A stretch of DNA of 64,000 bases from the NCBI RefSeq assembly GCF_042656585.1, contig NZ_JBHSPG010000023.1. One strand, written 5' to 3'. Under the pieces are notes generated by a model. The model was not told where the DNA came from, made no database searches, and saw only the letters and a list, made by a program, of their open reading frames with translations. The position numbers and the translations under genes were made by a program. Below, in pieces: positions 26,923-35,983 of the stretch; position 1 is the stretch's first letter; the number at the start of each line of letters is the position of its first letter. Source of the DNA: Thalassorhabdus alkalitolerans (lineage in GTDB: Bacteria > Bacillota > Bacilli > Bacillales > Marinococcaceae).

Positions 26923-27683
26923 TAAACTATAGGTAGAGCGTTTACGAATGGCGAACAGGAGGGATGATCTCAAAACCATTTAGTAGTGAGAATGATCAAG
27001 TATACCTTTTTTCCACTCATAGGAAAATCGGCGACGCGCCGCGTATAGCGACTGTGTTTTCGATGGGAACACTTATGACAGGAAGGGTAATGTGCTGGTG
27101 TCGATAAAACTTTCGTAACAACTTCTATCTCACGAGATTGTTCGGTCCATCACAACACTTGCAGCCTATCATCTAAGTCAACAAAGTTGGTCACAGGTGT
27201 TTCGTTCCTTTTTTAGAAGCTATTCCCAAATACTATCAATGGATAAACTCACTAAGTACCAGGTAATCATGAAGTCCATTTAAATCATTCCTTCTTCCCC
27301 TAAAGTGCTCAGTTAGTTGACAACCACACTCTTTACTACTACGTTCTTTTACTTCCTGAAAAGCTCCTGAACCCCTGTTCCCGTCTCATTTTATCAGAAG
27401 GAAGGTGCCTGATCACAATGCGTATTATCCTACTTAAAATTTATTAGGTTTTTTAACGAAAACATGGTATGCTCTATCTAACCATTTTAATACCTGTTTC
27501 ATGTTGTTTTTGTAGCTGGCTAAAATGCCTAATCCATTAATTACGAAAATATAGACTTTCTCTTAACATTGGTCTATTTTTAAGTTTTAATTAGGATCGG
27601 GCATTAATAGTCAGCTTTTTTGATACATATTCCTTAACTATAGATTCAGCTTGCAGCGAACAGTCACAATAAGAAAACACAAA
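26923..27683. other. intergenic, nearly empty
   Basis: About 760 bp. The only coding hint is a 47-codon frame at 26964-27107. The rest shows short frames in all phases and looks like decayed sequence. Confidence 0.5.
26964..27107 (+). CDS. possible small ORF, 47 aa
   Basis: ATG directly after CAGGAGGG (MISKPFSSENDQVYLFSTHR and on), with a stop after a CWCR end. The ribosome site is good but slightly too close, and I do not recognise the peptide. Could be chance or a gene remnant. Confidence 0.25.
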   Translation: MISKPFSSENDQVYLFSTHRKIGDAPRIATVFSMGTLMTGRVMCWCR

Positions 27684-27708
27684 AAAGGACTCTATAAAAG
27701 AGTCCTTT
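27684..27708 (-). terminator. csp terminator
   Basis: AAAGGACTC/GAGTCCTTT stem with T-run on the minus strand, just after the csp stop. Confidence 0.9.
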
Positions 27709-27713
27709 AATAA

Positions 27714-27914
27714 TTATGCCTTGTTTACGTTAGTAGCTTGAGGTCCGCGTTGACCTTGCTCAACGTCAAAAGTAACTGTTTGACCTTCATCTAAAGTTTT
27801 AAACCCTTCGCCTTGAATAGCTGAGAAATGTACGAATACATCGTCTCCACCTTCAACCTCGATGAATCCGAATCCCTTATCTGCGTTAAACCATTTTACT
27901 GTACCTTGTTGCAT
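27714..27914 (-). CDS. cold-shock protein (CspA/CspB family)
   Basis: A 66-aa single OB-fold protein with the full RNA-binding motifs: RNP1 KGFGFIEV (residues ~13-20), RNP2 VFVHFS (~26-31), and WFNADKG before them. It is full length for the family. It binds single-stranded RNA/DNA and acts as an RNA chaperone in cold shock and growth. AGGAGG lies 7-8 bp upstream of the ATG. The region upstream carries a duplicated 16-bp element, which may be part of its leader or promoter. Confidence 0.95.
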   Translation of the reverse strand: MQQGTVKWFNADKGFGFIEVEGGDDVFVHFSAIQGEGFKTLDEGQTVTFDVEQGQRGPQATNVNKA

Positions 27915-28201
27915 GTTTGTTTCCTCCTGTGTGGATCTTTTCCACTATTTAATACTATTATTGCCCAGTTTTCAAAGGAGAAAAGCTTATATACTAATTT
28001 TTTTCTTAGCTTATATACTAATTCTTTCCTTAAAGACACGAACAAAAATAATTCTTTTTAATAATAACAATTAAAATTCATAAAATCAATTTTTTTAATC
28101 ATAGCCTACTCTTGAAGACTTTCAAGGGGAAAACACCTTTTTTATTTTGAGGTATTCACCCAATAGGCCGATTCTTGGCTGGCTGGGATGGAGGGGAGAC
28201 A
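27915..28201. other. csp upstream region with direct repeat
   Basis: AGCTTATATACTAATT occurs at 27984-27999 and again at 28008-28023, 24 bp apart. On the minus strand a TTGAAA followed 17 bp later by TTAAAT could be the csp promoter. No gene. Confidence 0.5.
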
Positions 28202-28300
28202 AAAAACCTTCTTGAATTCAAGAAGGTTTTTCTTAGAGGGTTTAGATAAAAAATGAAAAGCCTTTGCAGGTCATCGATAAGGGAGAATATAAAATTTCTT
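28199..28300 (+). repeat. hairpin-plus-start-region repeat, copy A
   Basis: A perfect dyad (AAAACCTTCTTGAATTCAAG and on, 28202-28231) followed by TCTTAG, a run to ATGAAAA, GCCTTTGCAGG and GAATATAA. The same order of elements recurs at 35595-35697, with about three quarters identity by eye. The dyad could act as a terminator. The unit looks like the terminator-ribosome site-start region of a gene family. Confidence 0.6.
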
Positions 28301-28917
28301 CTCTGGATGTTATTGAGGTAGAAATATTAACTGAAGAATCCCAAGACCCAGAAGAAGAATTTGAGCTTGAAGTGCTTGTTACTCAGGGGGACGAAAAAGT
28401 AAATGACGCAAATGAGGTTGTGTTTGAAGTTTGGAAAGAAGGAGAAAAAGAAGAAAGCGATATGGTGGAAGCTGATGAGGTAAATGGTGGTGTATATACT
28501 GCTCCTTATACAGTGGAAGAAGATGGAGTATATGTTATGCAGCCTCATGTGACAGCCAGAGGAATGCATAGGATGCCGACTCATACCATTTTGGCAGGAG
28601 ACGTTGAAGAGGAGCACTTCACCCACGTGGATCACGAAGACTAAAATGCTCATGTCCATGACCACCAACATGAGCATGATTCTAATATCCTTTCCGTTTA
28701 CTTTGCTACACAGGACGGTGAAGAAGCCAGAGAACCGTTGTGAGTTATGCTAGTGAAATTAATGAAAATCTACGGTTACTCCAGGGATTATAGATTACAG
28801 TAGGGACACGGTCCTAGCAAAAGATTTATAACTGTTGGAACTTCACCTATTTTCTTCAACCCGCGTGAGCATGAATATAAACATTTTGTACAAATGGAAA
28901 ATATAAAAGCAACTTAA
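28253..28917 (+). pseudogene. broken FixH/YtkA-like gene
   Basis: The main open stretch (28264-28644) encodes a YtkA/FixH-like beta-sandwich: FELEVLVTQGDEKVNDANEV, FEVWKEGEKEES, GVYTAPYTVEEDGVY and HVTARGMHRMP. The expected lipoprotein signal is missing, and an upstream ATG at 28253 is in another frame. After the TAA at 28642 the same frame continues NAHVHDHQHEHDSNILSVYF to a second stop. Further down GTSPIFFNPREHEYKHFVQM is readable before 28917, where a terminator follows. The intact ancestor was probably a secreted His-rich protein. Several lesions make it a pseudogene. Confidence 0.65.
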
Positions 28918-28943
28918 GCTGGCAATGCCCAGCTTCTTTTTTT
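28916..28943 (+). terminator. rho-independent terminator
   Basis: AAGCTGG/CCAGCTT with loop CAATGC and a run of Ts; it overlaps the last stop codon of the FixH relic. Confidence 0.85.
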
Positions 28944-29146
28944 GCTTTCTTTGTGCTCACTCTTTGGTCAAAGTTGTATATACCTTCGGTTTACAAATTC
29001 TATAAGTCGGCTTAAACCTTCCTTAATAACACGCCATTACACTAATAGATAGAAACATACTCCAAGATGAGTTTGCACCACAAGAAGCAAGGAGGTGCAT
29101 CTTACATAAGTTCCGCCATGTGTAAAAATTAAGGGAGGTAGGGAAA

Positions 29147-30487
29147 GTGTTGAAACGTGTGTTGACGATTCCATTAAGCGCAGCATTATTATTAAGTATG
29201 GGAGAAGTATCTGCTGGTCCTCCAGATCATGCTGGGAAACCCGGTCATGTAGGACCAAAACAAGAGAACGTTGAAAATGTGATCTATCTGATTCCTGATG
29301 GATTTTCCACCGGGTATAATGCAACTTATCGGTATTATAAAGAAGACGGTAGTCCGGTGTGGGACTCCTTTTTAACGGGTATGATGACGACTCATTCAAA
29401 CGATCATAGAATCACAGATTCGGCTGCAGCTGGTACAGCTATGGCAACGGGTGTCAAAACAAATAACGGAGTGGTAGGTCAGTCACCAGAGGGTGAGGAC
29501 CTAAAGAGTATCCTAGAAGCTGCAGATGAAGACGGAAAATCTACAGGACTTGTGGCAAATTCAACCATCACTCATGCCACTCCAGCTGTATTTGCCTCAA
29601 ATGTAGATTCCCGTTCAAACCAGGAAGAAATTGCCCGACAATGCATTGATGACGGAGTAGTGGATGTCATCCTTGGGGGAGGGAAAGATTATTTTCTGCC
29701 TGAAGAAGAAGGCGGAAAGCAGCCGGAACGTCATTTGATCGATGAAGCCAAAGAGAAAGAGTATCAGTTTGTGGAAAATCGAGATCAGTTGTTGGATATT
29801 GAAGAGGGAAGCATCCTCGGTTTATTTGCAGATAATGCGATGGAGCCGGAACTTCATCGTGAAGGAACCAATGAACCGAGTCTTGCCGAAATGACGAGCA
29901 GTGCCATAGACGTGTTAAGCCAAAATGAGGATGGGTTTTTCCTTATGGTAGAGGGCAGTCAGATTGATTGGGCAGGCCACGCAAACGACGCGGCGTGGGC
30001 GATGAGTGATACGGAGGCTTTTGAAGAGGCTGTCATGGAAGCCATCGATTTTGCTGATCAAGATGGAGAAACACTGGTTGTCGTGGTAGGAGATCACGAT
30101 ACAGGTGGCATATCTCTAGGTGGAGAGAATACAAAAAGTACCGAGATAGAAATGCTTCGCGACGTGACCGCAACCGGTGAGTATATGGCTAATCAATTAA
30201 ACGAAGATCGGAGTAATGTAAAAGAAGTTATTCAAGAATACGCAAATATAGACATTACAGGAGAAGAAGCTGAAAACATCCAGGAGTATGCTGATCCAGT
30301 GCTGGCTATTAACCACGTAATCAGCAATTATGCGGGTGTCGGCTGGAGCAGCACAGATCATACGGGAGAGGAAGTCCCTCTTTATGCGTACGGTCCAGGA
30401 TCAGAGTTGTTAACAGGGTTAGTAGACAACACAGATGTGCCGAAAGCAATGGCTGAAGCGATGAATGTAGATCTAACACAGGAATAA
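29147..30487 (+). CDS. alkaline phosphatase
   Basis: A 446-aa secreted alkaline phosphatase of the PhoA family. A signal peptide ends near residue 23 (MGEVSAG), then metal/active-site motifs: VIYLIPDGFS, RITDSAAAGTAMATG (Ser nucleophile in DSAAAGT), HATPAVFASN, MVEGSQIDWAGHAND, VVVGDHDTGGIS and a C-terminal WSSTDHTGEEVPL. All zinc and magnesium ligand positions seen in the family appear present. The mature protein is very acidic, as in salt-adapted enzymes. The start is GTG behind GGGAGG. It faces a phosphate transporter gene, which suggests shared phosphate scavenging. I could not find a clear PhoP box. Confidence 0.92.
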   Translation: MLKRVLTIPLSAALLLSMGEVSAGPPDHAGKPGHVGPKQENVENVIYLIPDGFSTGYNATYRYYKEDGSPVWDSFLTGMMTTHSNDHRITDSAAAGTAMATGVKTNNGVVGQSPEGEDLKSILEAADEDGKSTGLVANSTITHATPAVFASNVDSRSNQEEIARQCIDDGVVDVILGGGKDYFLPEEEGGKQPERHLIDEAKEKEYQFVENRDQLLDIEEGSILGLFADNAMEPELHREGTNEPSLAEMTSSAIDVLSQNEDGFFLMVEGSQIDWAGHANDAAWAMSDTEAFEEAVMEAIDFADQDGETLVVVVGDHDTGGISLGGENTKSTEIEMLRDVTATGEYMANQLNEDRSNVKEVIQEYANIDITGEEAENIQEYADPVLAINHVISNYAGVGWSSTDHTGEEVPLYAYGPGSELLTGLVDNTDVPKAMAEAMNVDLTQE

Positions 30488-30521
30488 ATAGAAGAGGTTT
30501 TGTTGTTATTAGTCTAATGAT

Positions 30522-30565
30522 AAACCCCTCAGTCACTAGGAGAAAGTGAAATGAGGGGTTTGATT
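30522..30565. terminator. bidirectional terminator
   Basis: AAACCCCTCA and TGAGGGGTTT with partly paired inner bases, T-run downstream, between convergent genes. Confidence 0.85.
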
Positions 30566-30591
30566 TCTTTATTAGTTACTTTTTTCCGATT

Positions 30592-32223
30592 TTACTCGTT
30601 GATTCTGTCCTCGATAACTGTTTCTGCAATGTTCACGGCGTGGTCTCCAATGCGTTCTAAATTGCTCACCATATCCACAAAAACAATCCCGGCAGAGCCA
30701 GAACAACGTCCTTCATTTACACGTAAGATATGTTTTTTACGGAGTTTTCTTTCCATACTATCTATTTCTTCTTCATCCATAATACACTCTTTGGCTAGTT
30801 TTACATCATTTTTATCTAAGGCTTGTATGGCCTTATTTAGGGTTTTACTCGTTAGTAAAAACATTTCCTCGAGATCCTTTTGGGCATCTTCAGAAATCTC
30901 TACTTTGTTTGTTAGTTGATATTCAACGAGCTCCATAAGGTTTTCCATGTGATCTCCCACTCGTTCAAGATCACGGACGGTATCCATTAAGACAGAGTGT
31001 AATTTGGAATTCTCATTGGAAAGAGAGCGTTCTGAAATCAATACAAGATAATCTGTAATCTTATGATCTAAGTTATTAATTGCTTCCTCAAATTGAACAG
31101 TAAGCTCTGCATGTCTTCTTTGATTTGTTTTAATATATTGCCATACCTCACTTAATCCTTTTTCTGCAAGTTCAGCCATTCGTAATGTTTCTAGCTTTGC
31201 TTGTCCTAAGGCAATCGCCGGGGAGCGATAGACAAAACTGGTATCAAGGTGCTTGGCTTTGTATTCAATTTCTGTTTCCTTTCCAGGAATTAATTTAACT
31301 ACGATATACGCGAGAAAGCCGACAAACGGGATTTGAATCAATGTATTGGACACATTAAAGATTCCATGAGCAAACGCAATGGTCATAGCAGGATTCAAAT
31401 TGAGTACTCCCTGTAGGTAACTGACTAGATTTGTATAAGGCACGAGTAAAACTAAAACAAGGGTAGCGCCAATTAAGTTAAAGATGACATGGGTGAGAGC
31501 TGCACGTTTCGCTGCAAGTGAAGCGCCGATGGCTGCAAAAACTGCTGTGATCGTCGTACCAATGTTATCACCGAACAATACAGGCAAAGCTGCCGGTAAA
31601 GTCATTGCTCCTTGTTCATACAGTTGTTGCAAAAGACCGATAGAAGCAGAGGAACTTTGTACGGCTACCGTGAAAATAACCCCAATTAATACCCCGAGAA
31701 TGGGATTTTCACTCATGCTGATGGTTAATTGTTCAAAAGCTTGTACATCTCGTAACGGACTGACACCTTCCCCCATAAGCTTTAATCCGTAAAACAAAGC
31801 GCCAAACCCCATGATGACTTGGCCATAATGGTTGACTTTTTTGTTTTTGAAAAAGAACAATAAAAAGGTACCCACAAACATAATAGGAAGTGCGTAAGCA
31901 GAAACTTTAATCCCGATAATAAAAGCTGTGACCGTGGTTCCAATATTGGCTCCCATGATCACGCCAATAGCTTGTTGTAATGTCATAAAACCAGCATTTA
32001 CAAGCCCAATCGTTAAAACGGTACTTCCCGAACTGGATTGAATTAAGACGGTAACAATGATTCCAGCAATCACTCCTAAGAAAGGATTGCTTGTAAACTT
32101 ATCCAAAATGTCTCGCAATCGATCGCCAGCCACTTTTTGTAAGCCTTCACTCATAAATTTAAGTCCAAACAAAAAGATGCCTAGACCACCTAAGAACGTA
32201 AAAACTATTGTTTGGATATCCAA
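30592..32223 (-). CDS. Na/Pi-cotransporter II family protein with PhoU-like domain
   Basis: A 543-aa protein. The N-terminal ~310 residues form two inverted Na/Pi halves, each with the signature QSSS (VLIQSSSGSTVL and VAVQSSSASIGL) and GANIGTT / GDNIGTT. The C-terminal ~200 residues are two PhoU-like helical bundles (DLERVGDHMENLMELV, NLERIGDHAVNIAE). It is predicted to move phosphate with sodium and may sense phosphate through the PhoU part. It is convergent with alkaline phosphatase. This fusion is the standard bacterial architecture (YjbB/NptA-like). Confidence 0.9.
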   Translation of the reverse strand: MDIQTIVFTFLGGLGIFLFGLKFMSEGLQKVAGDRLRDILDKFTSNPFLGVIAGIIVTVLIQSSSGSTVLTIGLVNAGFMTLQQAIGVIMGANIGTTVTAFIIGIKVSAYALPIMFVGTFLLFFFKNKKVNHYGQVIMGFGALFYGLKLMGEGVSPLRDVQAFEQLTISMSENPILGVLIGVIFTVAVQSSSASIGLLQQLYEQGAMTLPAALPVLFGDNIGTTITAVFAAIGASLAAKRAALTHVIFNLIGATLVLVLLVPYTNLVSYLQGVLNLNPAMTIAFAHGIFNVSNTLIQIPFVGFLAYIVVKLIPGKETEIEYKAKHLDTSFVYRSPAIALGQAKLETLRMAELAEKGLSEVWQYIKTNQRRHAELTVQFEEAINNLDHKITDYLVLISERSLSNENSKLHSVLMDTVRDLERVGDHMENLMELVEYQLTNKVEISEDAQKDLEEMFLLTSKTLNKAIQALDKNDVKLAKECIMDEEEIDSMERKLRKKHILRVNEGRCSGSAGIVFVDMVSNLERIGDHAVNIAETVIEDRINE

Positions 32224-32742
32224 TGCAGCTTCCCCCTCAATCGCAACTATTTGTTATAGAAAAGATTCATATATATGCAAACATACAAAATTTTAGAGGG
32301 GTAATATTAATTATCTATTAACTCAATGTAAAAGTTTTATTAAGTTTTTATACTAACGAGAGAAGGTAGGAAGAAAAGCAACAGCAAAAGAGGTATTGTC
32401 TGACACTAGTGGAAATTGACATAGGATAATAGATCCAATCCTGTTGGAAGAAAAACGGATGTTTTTACTATATATAGAATAAGGCTTCCAATATTCAATG
32501 CTGAGTTTTTAAAGTTCAGCGTGAACGAGGACGACCTCTCACCATGGAAAAGTATTGAAATTTGTCTCGATAACGTTCGTTTTTGATAACGCACTAACTG
32601 CAATAAAAAACTCACTCTGTTTTTTAATTTGTTGGCTGATTTTCAGTTTCAAAAGTCATCTCAAAATCTTAGTATCTATATATACTTTAATTAACCTTTT
32701 TGATAACATGAAAGTAAGGAAATCAAAAAGGAGTTACAAAAA
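32224..32742. other. intergenic upstream of resolvase; possible res region
   Basis: 519 bp without a gene. GATAAC-containing units recur at ~32571, ~32585 and ~32701 ahead of the resolvase gene; these might be parts of its recombination site, but I could not define symmetrical subsites. Confidence 0.4.
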
Positions 32743-33306
32743 ATGTTATTTGGGTATGCTCGTGTGAGTACAAAAGATCAAAATTTACATATGCAGTTTG
32801 ATGTTCTGAAAAAATACGGAGTAGAAGAAAAAAACATCTACTCAGAAAAAGTTACTGGAACCAAAAAAGACCGACCAGCTTTTAACGAAATGCTAAAGTA
32901 TCTCCGTGAAGGAGATACAGTTGTTGTTTACAAACTCGATCGAATAGGCCGGAGCACAAAACACTTAGTTGATTTGATCAATGATTTCCAAGAAAAAGGA
33001 ATTAATTTTGTTTCGATAAATGAGAACATTGATACAACAACGGCAATGGGAAAACTCGTCTTTACGATTTTCAGTGGACTAGCTCAATTTGAACGCGACA
33101 TTATCTCAGAACGAACAAAATCAGGGTTGGATGCAGCAAGAGCTCGAGGACGAAAAGGAGGAAGACCAAAAAAAGACCAATCCAAGTTGGAGTTGGCCTT
33201 TCGGATGTATGACAGTGAGGAATATAGTATTCAAGAAATATTGGAGGCTACTGAGATGAGTCGGGCTACTTTTTATCGCTACCTATCAAAGAGAAATGGG
33301 AGTTAA
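32743..33306 (+). CDS. serine recombinase (resolvase/invertase family)
   Basis: A 187-aa small serine recombinase. The catalytic domain has YARVSTKDQN with nucleophile Ser9, KLDRIGRSTKHLVDL, and the long E helix LVFTIFSGLAQFERDIISERTKSGL. The C-terminal helix-turn-helix (YSIQEILEATEMSRATFYRYL) is complete. It is full length, so probably active. Strong AAAAGGAG upstream. No transposase accompanies it; it marks the left side of the accessory region. Confidence 0.92.
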   Translation: MLFGYARVSTKDQNLHMQFDVLKKYGVEEKNIYSEKVTGTKKDRPAFNEMLKYLREGDTVVVYKLDRIGRSTKHLVDLINDFQEKGINFVSINENIDTTTAMGKLVFTIFSGLAQFERDIISERTKSGLDAARARGRKGGRPKKDQSKLELAFRMYDSEEYSIQEILEATEMSRATFYRYLSKRNGS

Positions 33307-33436
33307 GGGGGAAAAACTGACTTTTTTCTGTCTCCTTTGCTTCAATGGTAATAAATAATTTCTTCAATCCCTTAAAAATTTGTGGAACTATTTCTTTTAA
33401 CTTAATAGGAGGAGCAACCGTTATAGCTTCTCTCTG

Positions 33437-34183
33437 TTATGAAAGGTGTTTTTCAAGAACGTCCATTGTCTTTTGGATGCTTCTTAACAGTCCAATCATG
33501 GTCTCTTTAATTTCAGTTGAAGATGTGTAGTCACCTACACCATATGAAGCACCCTTTTCGTCTAATGTTATTCCTGAACTTATAAGGTATGGAGGATGGT
33601 TATGTGCAATATCGTTCCTCATTTTCACACCTTTCTTAAAGTCAGATGATTTCTTTATCTTAAATAAATTATCTGATAAAGACTTGTCAATATTCTTCAT
33701 TCTATGAAGTGCGTTATTGAAGCTCACTTTGTCTAAAAAGTTAGATTCATCTACTTCAATTTCATAATGTTTATATAATAAGTGTGCAATCGTTTCAAAA
33801 ACCGTAAAAGCCTTCAAAAAGAATGTGTCAGCAAAGAAAGAGAAGTTGTATTGGTTGCTATAATGTTTTTCCTCAAAATGAGGGAAAAACTGAACCGACT
33901 GACCTTTATCGCCAGGAGAAATATACCATTCGTCATCAGGTATGCCTCTGTAGTAATAGAACATTGCATATCCAAAGTTACTTTGAATGGAAAGCAATCT
34001 ATTATGCAATACCGATTCCCAATGGTTCATATCCCTGTTTCTCATCTTTTGAAAAATGTTCCCTTCTTTATAAAACAACAACCCTACTGATTTATCGGGT
34101 ATTTGTAGTGGGTTTTCGTTTGCGTAATCATTAATTTTAACTTTTGAAATATCCTCAAAGGGTGTAATGTAAAATGTTTTCAT
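33437..34183 (-). CDS. HEPN-domain protein (Cthe_2314-like)
   Basis: A 248-aa protein. The C-terminal helical part holds GVKMRNDIAHNHPPY; RNDIAH is the Rx4H motif of HEPN nucleases, and the layout fits the Cthe_2314-like HEPN group. The N-terminal half is aromatic (WYISPGDKGQSVQFFPHFEE) and unassigned. HEPN proteins are often RNA-cleaving toxins or defence effectors. No nucleotidyltransferase antitoxin (MNT) is adjacent. It is transcribed alone, towards the resolvase. Activity is inferred only. Confidence 0.7.
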   Translation of the reverse strand: MKTFYITPFEDISKVKINDYANENPLQIPDKSVGLLFYKEGNIFQKMRNRDMNHWESVLHNRLLSIQSNFGYAMFYYYRGIPDDEWYISPGDKGQSVQFFPHFEEKHYSNQYNFSFFADTFFLKAFTVFETIAHLLYKHYEIEVDESNFLDKVSFNNALHRMKNIDKSLSDNLFKIKKSSDFKKGVKMRNDIAHNHPPYLISSGITLDEKGASYGVGDYTSSTEIKETMIGLLRSIQKTMDVLEKHLS

Positions 34184-34540
34184 AGTCCCTTCCTTTCATT
34201 GTTTTATACAATGTAATTCTACGATATTCCATAATATCAAATGGAAAAAGCTTCTCTGACGGCATATTCTATTTTCTCTTATATTTTTGTTTGTCCCTCC
34301 CATTAAAACGTCCCCATAAAAAATTTATAGTAGAGATTTTTTTATAGTCTTTTTAAATGTAACTATTAATAACGCGTTCCTTTACTATTCAACCATAAAA
34401 GAGCACCTGTAATTACAGGTGCTCTTTGTTAAAATAATTACAAATTATTTGGTGGTTGCTAGGAAAGGATACAGCATGAATCAAACTAATTTTTAATTTA
34501 ATTTGATTTGGTGCTGCACCCTTTCAAAAGCTTTGGCTTA
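34184..34540. other. intergenic
   Basis: Holds one terminator (34398-34430) and no gene. AT-rich. Confidence 0.5.
34398..34430. terminator. terminator-like palindrome
   Basis: AAAGAGCACCTGTAAT and ATTACAGGTGCTCTTT are fully complementary, followed by TGTT. Confidence 0.75.
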
Positions 34541-34771
34541 TTAATACTGGCCACCAGGCTCCCCGCAAAGCGCCAAAGCAACTAACACTACACCAATATT
34601 CAACATCGTAAACCACTCCATTTTCGATAAAAGATTTAATACGTGTGCTACTGAAGAAGAAAGAACTCCTCCATATAACACACCAAAAAACCATCCATTA
34701 GTACTCATATACGTGGTTAAAATTCCACAGGTCGGGAGATTTTGAATCGAACAAAATCCAGTTAATAACAT
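34541..34771 (-). CDS. doubtful 76-aa hydrophobic ORF or transporter remnant
   Basis: Two hydrophobic stretches (VLYGGVLSSSVAHVLNLL, MLNIGVVLVALAL) suggest a membrane fragment, possibly the end of an MFS-type protein. No ribosome site is seen before the ATG and there are no neighbours to support it. Most likely a remnant. Confidence 0.25.
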   Translation of the reverse strand: MLLTGFCSIQNLPTCGILTTYMSTNGWFFGVLYGGVLSSSVAHVLNLLSKMEWFTMLNIGVVLVALALCGEPGGQY

Positions 34772-35084
34772 GTAACAAAATTATTATATCATAAATTAAC
34801 TCATTTGTAAATATTTAGGAGTCATTATGAGCTCACCGTGAATATAGTTTCGACAACCTTTGGTTATATCACTCACTTATTTATGCATGGCTCTAAAGAC
34901 AAACTTAAAAAACGAGTAGCTTCAGAATAAGGTCTACTTTCCTTCTTTAAACAGTATATTTTATTATCTGATTGAAAAAAGAAAAAACTAACGTATATAA
35001 CCTTTTTCAGATTGCCCTTCCTTAAACAAGTCTGTTTGAACATATAAACCCCTTGATATAACTCTATTATAATTTGTTCACATA
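34772..35084. other. intergenic, decayed
   Basis: No gene. From 35029 it is part of the 153-bp direct repeat. Confidence 0.5.
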
Positions 35085-35181
35085 GGGTGTGCTCTGAGTG
35101 AACACGGGTATAAAAAAGAAGAGAATAATAAATGGTCACAAATGTTTAAAGACGCTGACCTACTAAAAGAAAGGTTATAAA
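35029..35181 (+). repeat. 153-bp direct repeat, copy 1
   Basis: Aligns without gaps to 43857-44009, 8,828 bp away in the same orientation. The last 75 bp (35107-35181) are identical; the first half is diverged. It covers the 5' side of a DUF3967-like gene remnant. Confidence 0.85.
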
Positions 35182-35417
35182 ATGACGAGTTCCGACGACA
35201 AAATGACGAACGGAAAAAAGAGTATGAAGAGTTAAAGAAAAAACTAGAAAGCCTTGAGGAAAAAAATAAAGAATCTAATCAAAAAGTGATTCAGACAGTG
35301 GAAGAAACAAACTTTTCCAATAGGGAGGATTTTATGAAACGACTGGAAGACTTGATGGAAAGAAGGGAAAAAGAGAAAAAGAGTTTTTTAAAACGTTTAT
35401 TTAAAGGTAGTAATTAG
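35085..35417 (+). pseudogene. DUF3967/MerR-like DNA-binding protein remnant
   Basis: The first part reads ALSEHGYKKEENNKWSQMFK then DADLLKERL and a stop. After a one-base shift, from about 35180, a long coiled coil follows (NDEFRRQNDERKKEYEELKK, NREDFMKRLEDLMERREKEK) and ends FLKRLFKGSN. This is the C-terminal half of phage- and plasmid-type MerR-like proteins with a DUF3967 tail. The N-terminal helix-turn-helix is gone and a frameshift separates the two parts. A terminator follows at 35463. Confidence 0.6.
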
Positions 35418-35462
35418 GATAAGACACCATGTAAAGAAAAGCCTTTCTTCGGTTGAGGATCA

Positions 35463-35513
35463 AAAAAAAGAAGCATCCTAGACCGACGTATGGTCCGGGG
35501 TGCTTCTTTTTTG
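35463..35513. terminator. long bidirectional terminator
   Basis: AAAAAAGAAGCATCC...GACC pairs with GGTC...GGGTGCTTCTTTTTT, with A/T-runs on both sides. Confidence 0.85.
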
Positions 35514-35594
35514 CGATTCAGAAGGGTGATCTTTGTTGTACCTTTATTATTAGGTGATAGGCACCTTATTATACATGAACACATGGAACAAAAA

Positions 35595-35697
35595 GGGGAC
35601 AATAAACCCTTCTTGGATGAAAGAAGGGTTTATTGTCTTAGGAGGTTCTAGACAAAGATGAAAAAAAGCCTTAGCAGGCGATAAAGAAAGAATATAA
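35595..35697 (+). repeat. hairpin-plus-start-region repeat, copy B
   Basis: Hairpin AATAAACCCTTCTT / AAGAAGGGTTTATT (35601-35634), then TCTTAGGAGG, ATGAAAAAAAGCC, TTAGCAGG and GAATATAA, matching copy A at 28199-28300. Here no gene body follows. Confidence 0.6.
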
Positions 35698-35983
35698 CGT
35701 ATTCTCTCTTATAGGATAATACACTTCATTGATAAATGGGAATGGTTCTCATTTATCATTTTACTTTGTAGGTATTTTCATTATAGTCAACTTATTATCC
35801 ATTCGTTTTTACCTAATTTTATTTGGAAGACTTGTTTAACTTGGGCATTTTACACTTTTATGTATAGCATGACTTCTAGCATTTATCATTTCTCTCCCAC
35901 TCTAAATTGGAATTACTAATAAGTAATTAATGGTATAATAGTTTAAATGGAAAAATTTAGGTGTGATAGAGGGGGAGAGCTAG

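Larger units (their letters stand above)
35418..35983. other. intergenic with terminator and repeat copy B
   Basis: Contains the terminator 35463-35513, repeat copy B at 35595-35697, and a TATAAT at ~35934 that may be the -10 of the following nuclease gene. No gene. Confidence 0.55.

Noticed and set aside
28990..29146. PhoP box upstream of alkaline phosphatase
   Set aside because: Only one TTTACA-like half-site was visible, without the required regularly spaced repeats.
34541..34771. Small bacteriocin gene
   Set aside because: Hydrophobic composition alone; no leader, immunity or export gene and no ribosome site. Kept only as a doubtful remnant.
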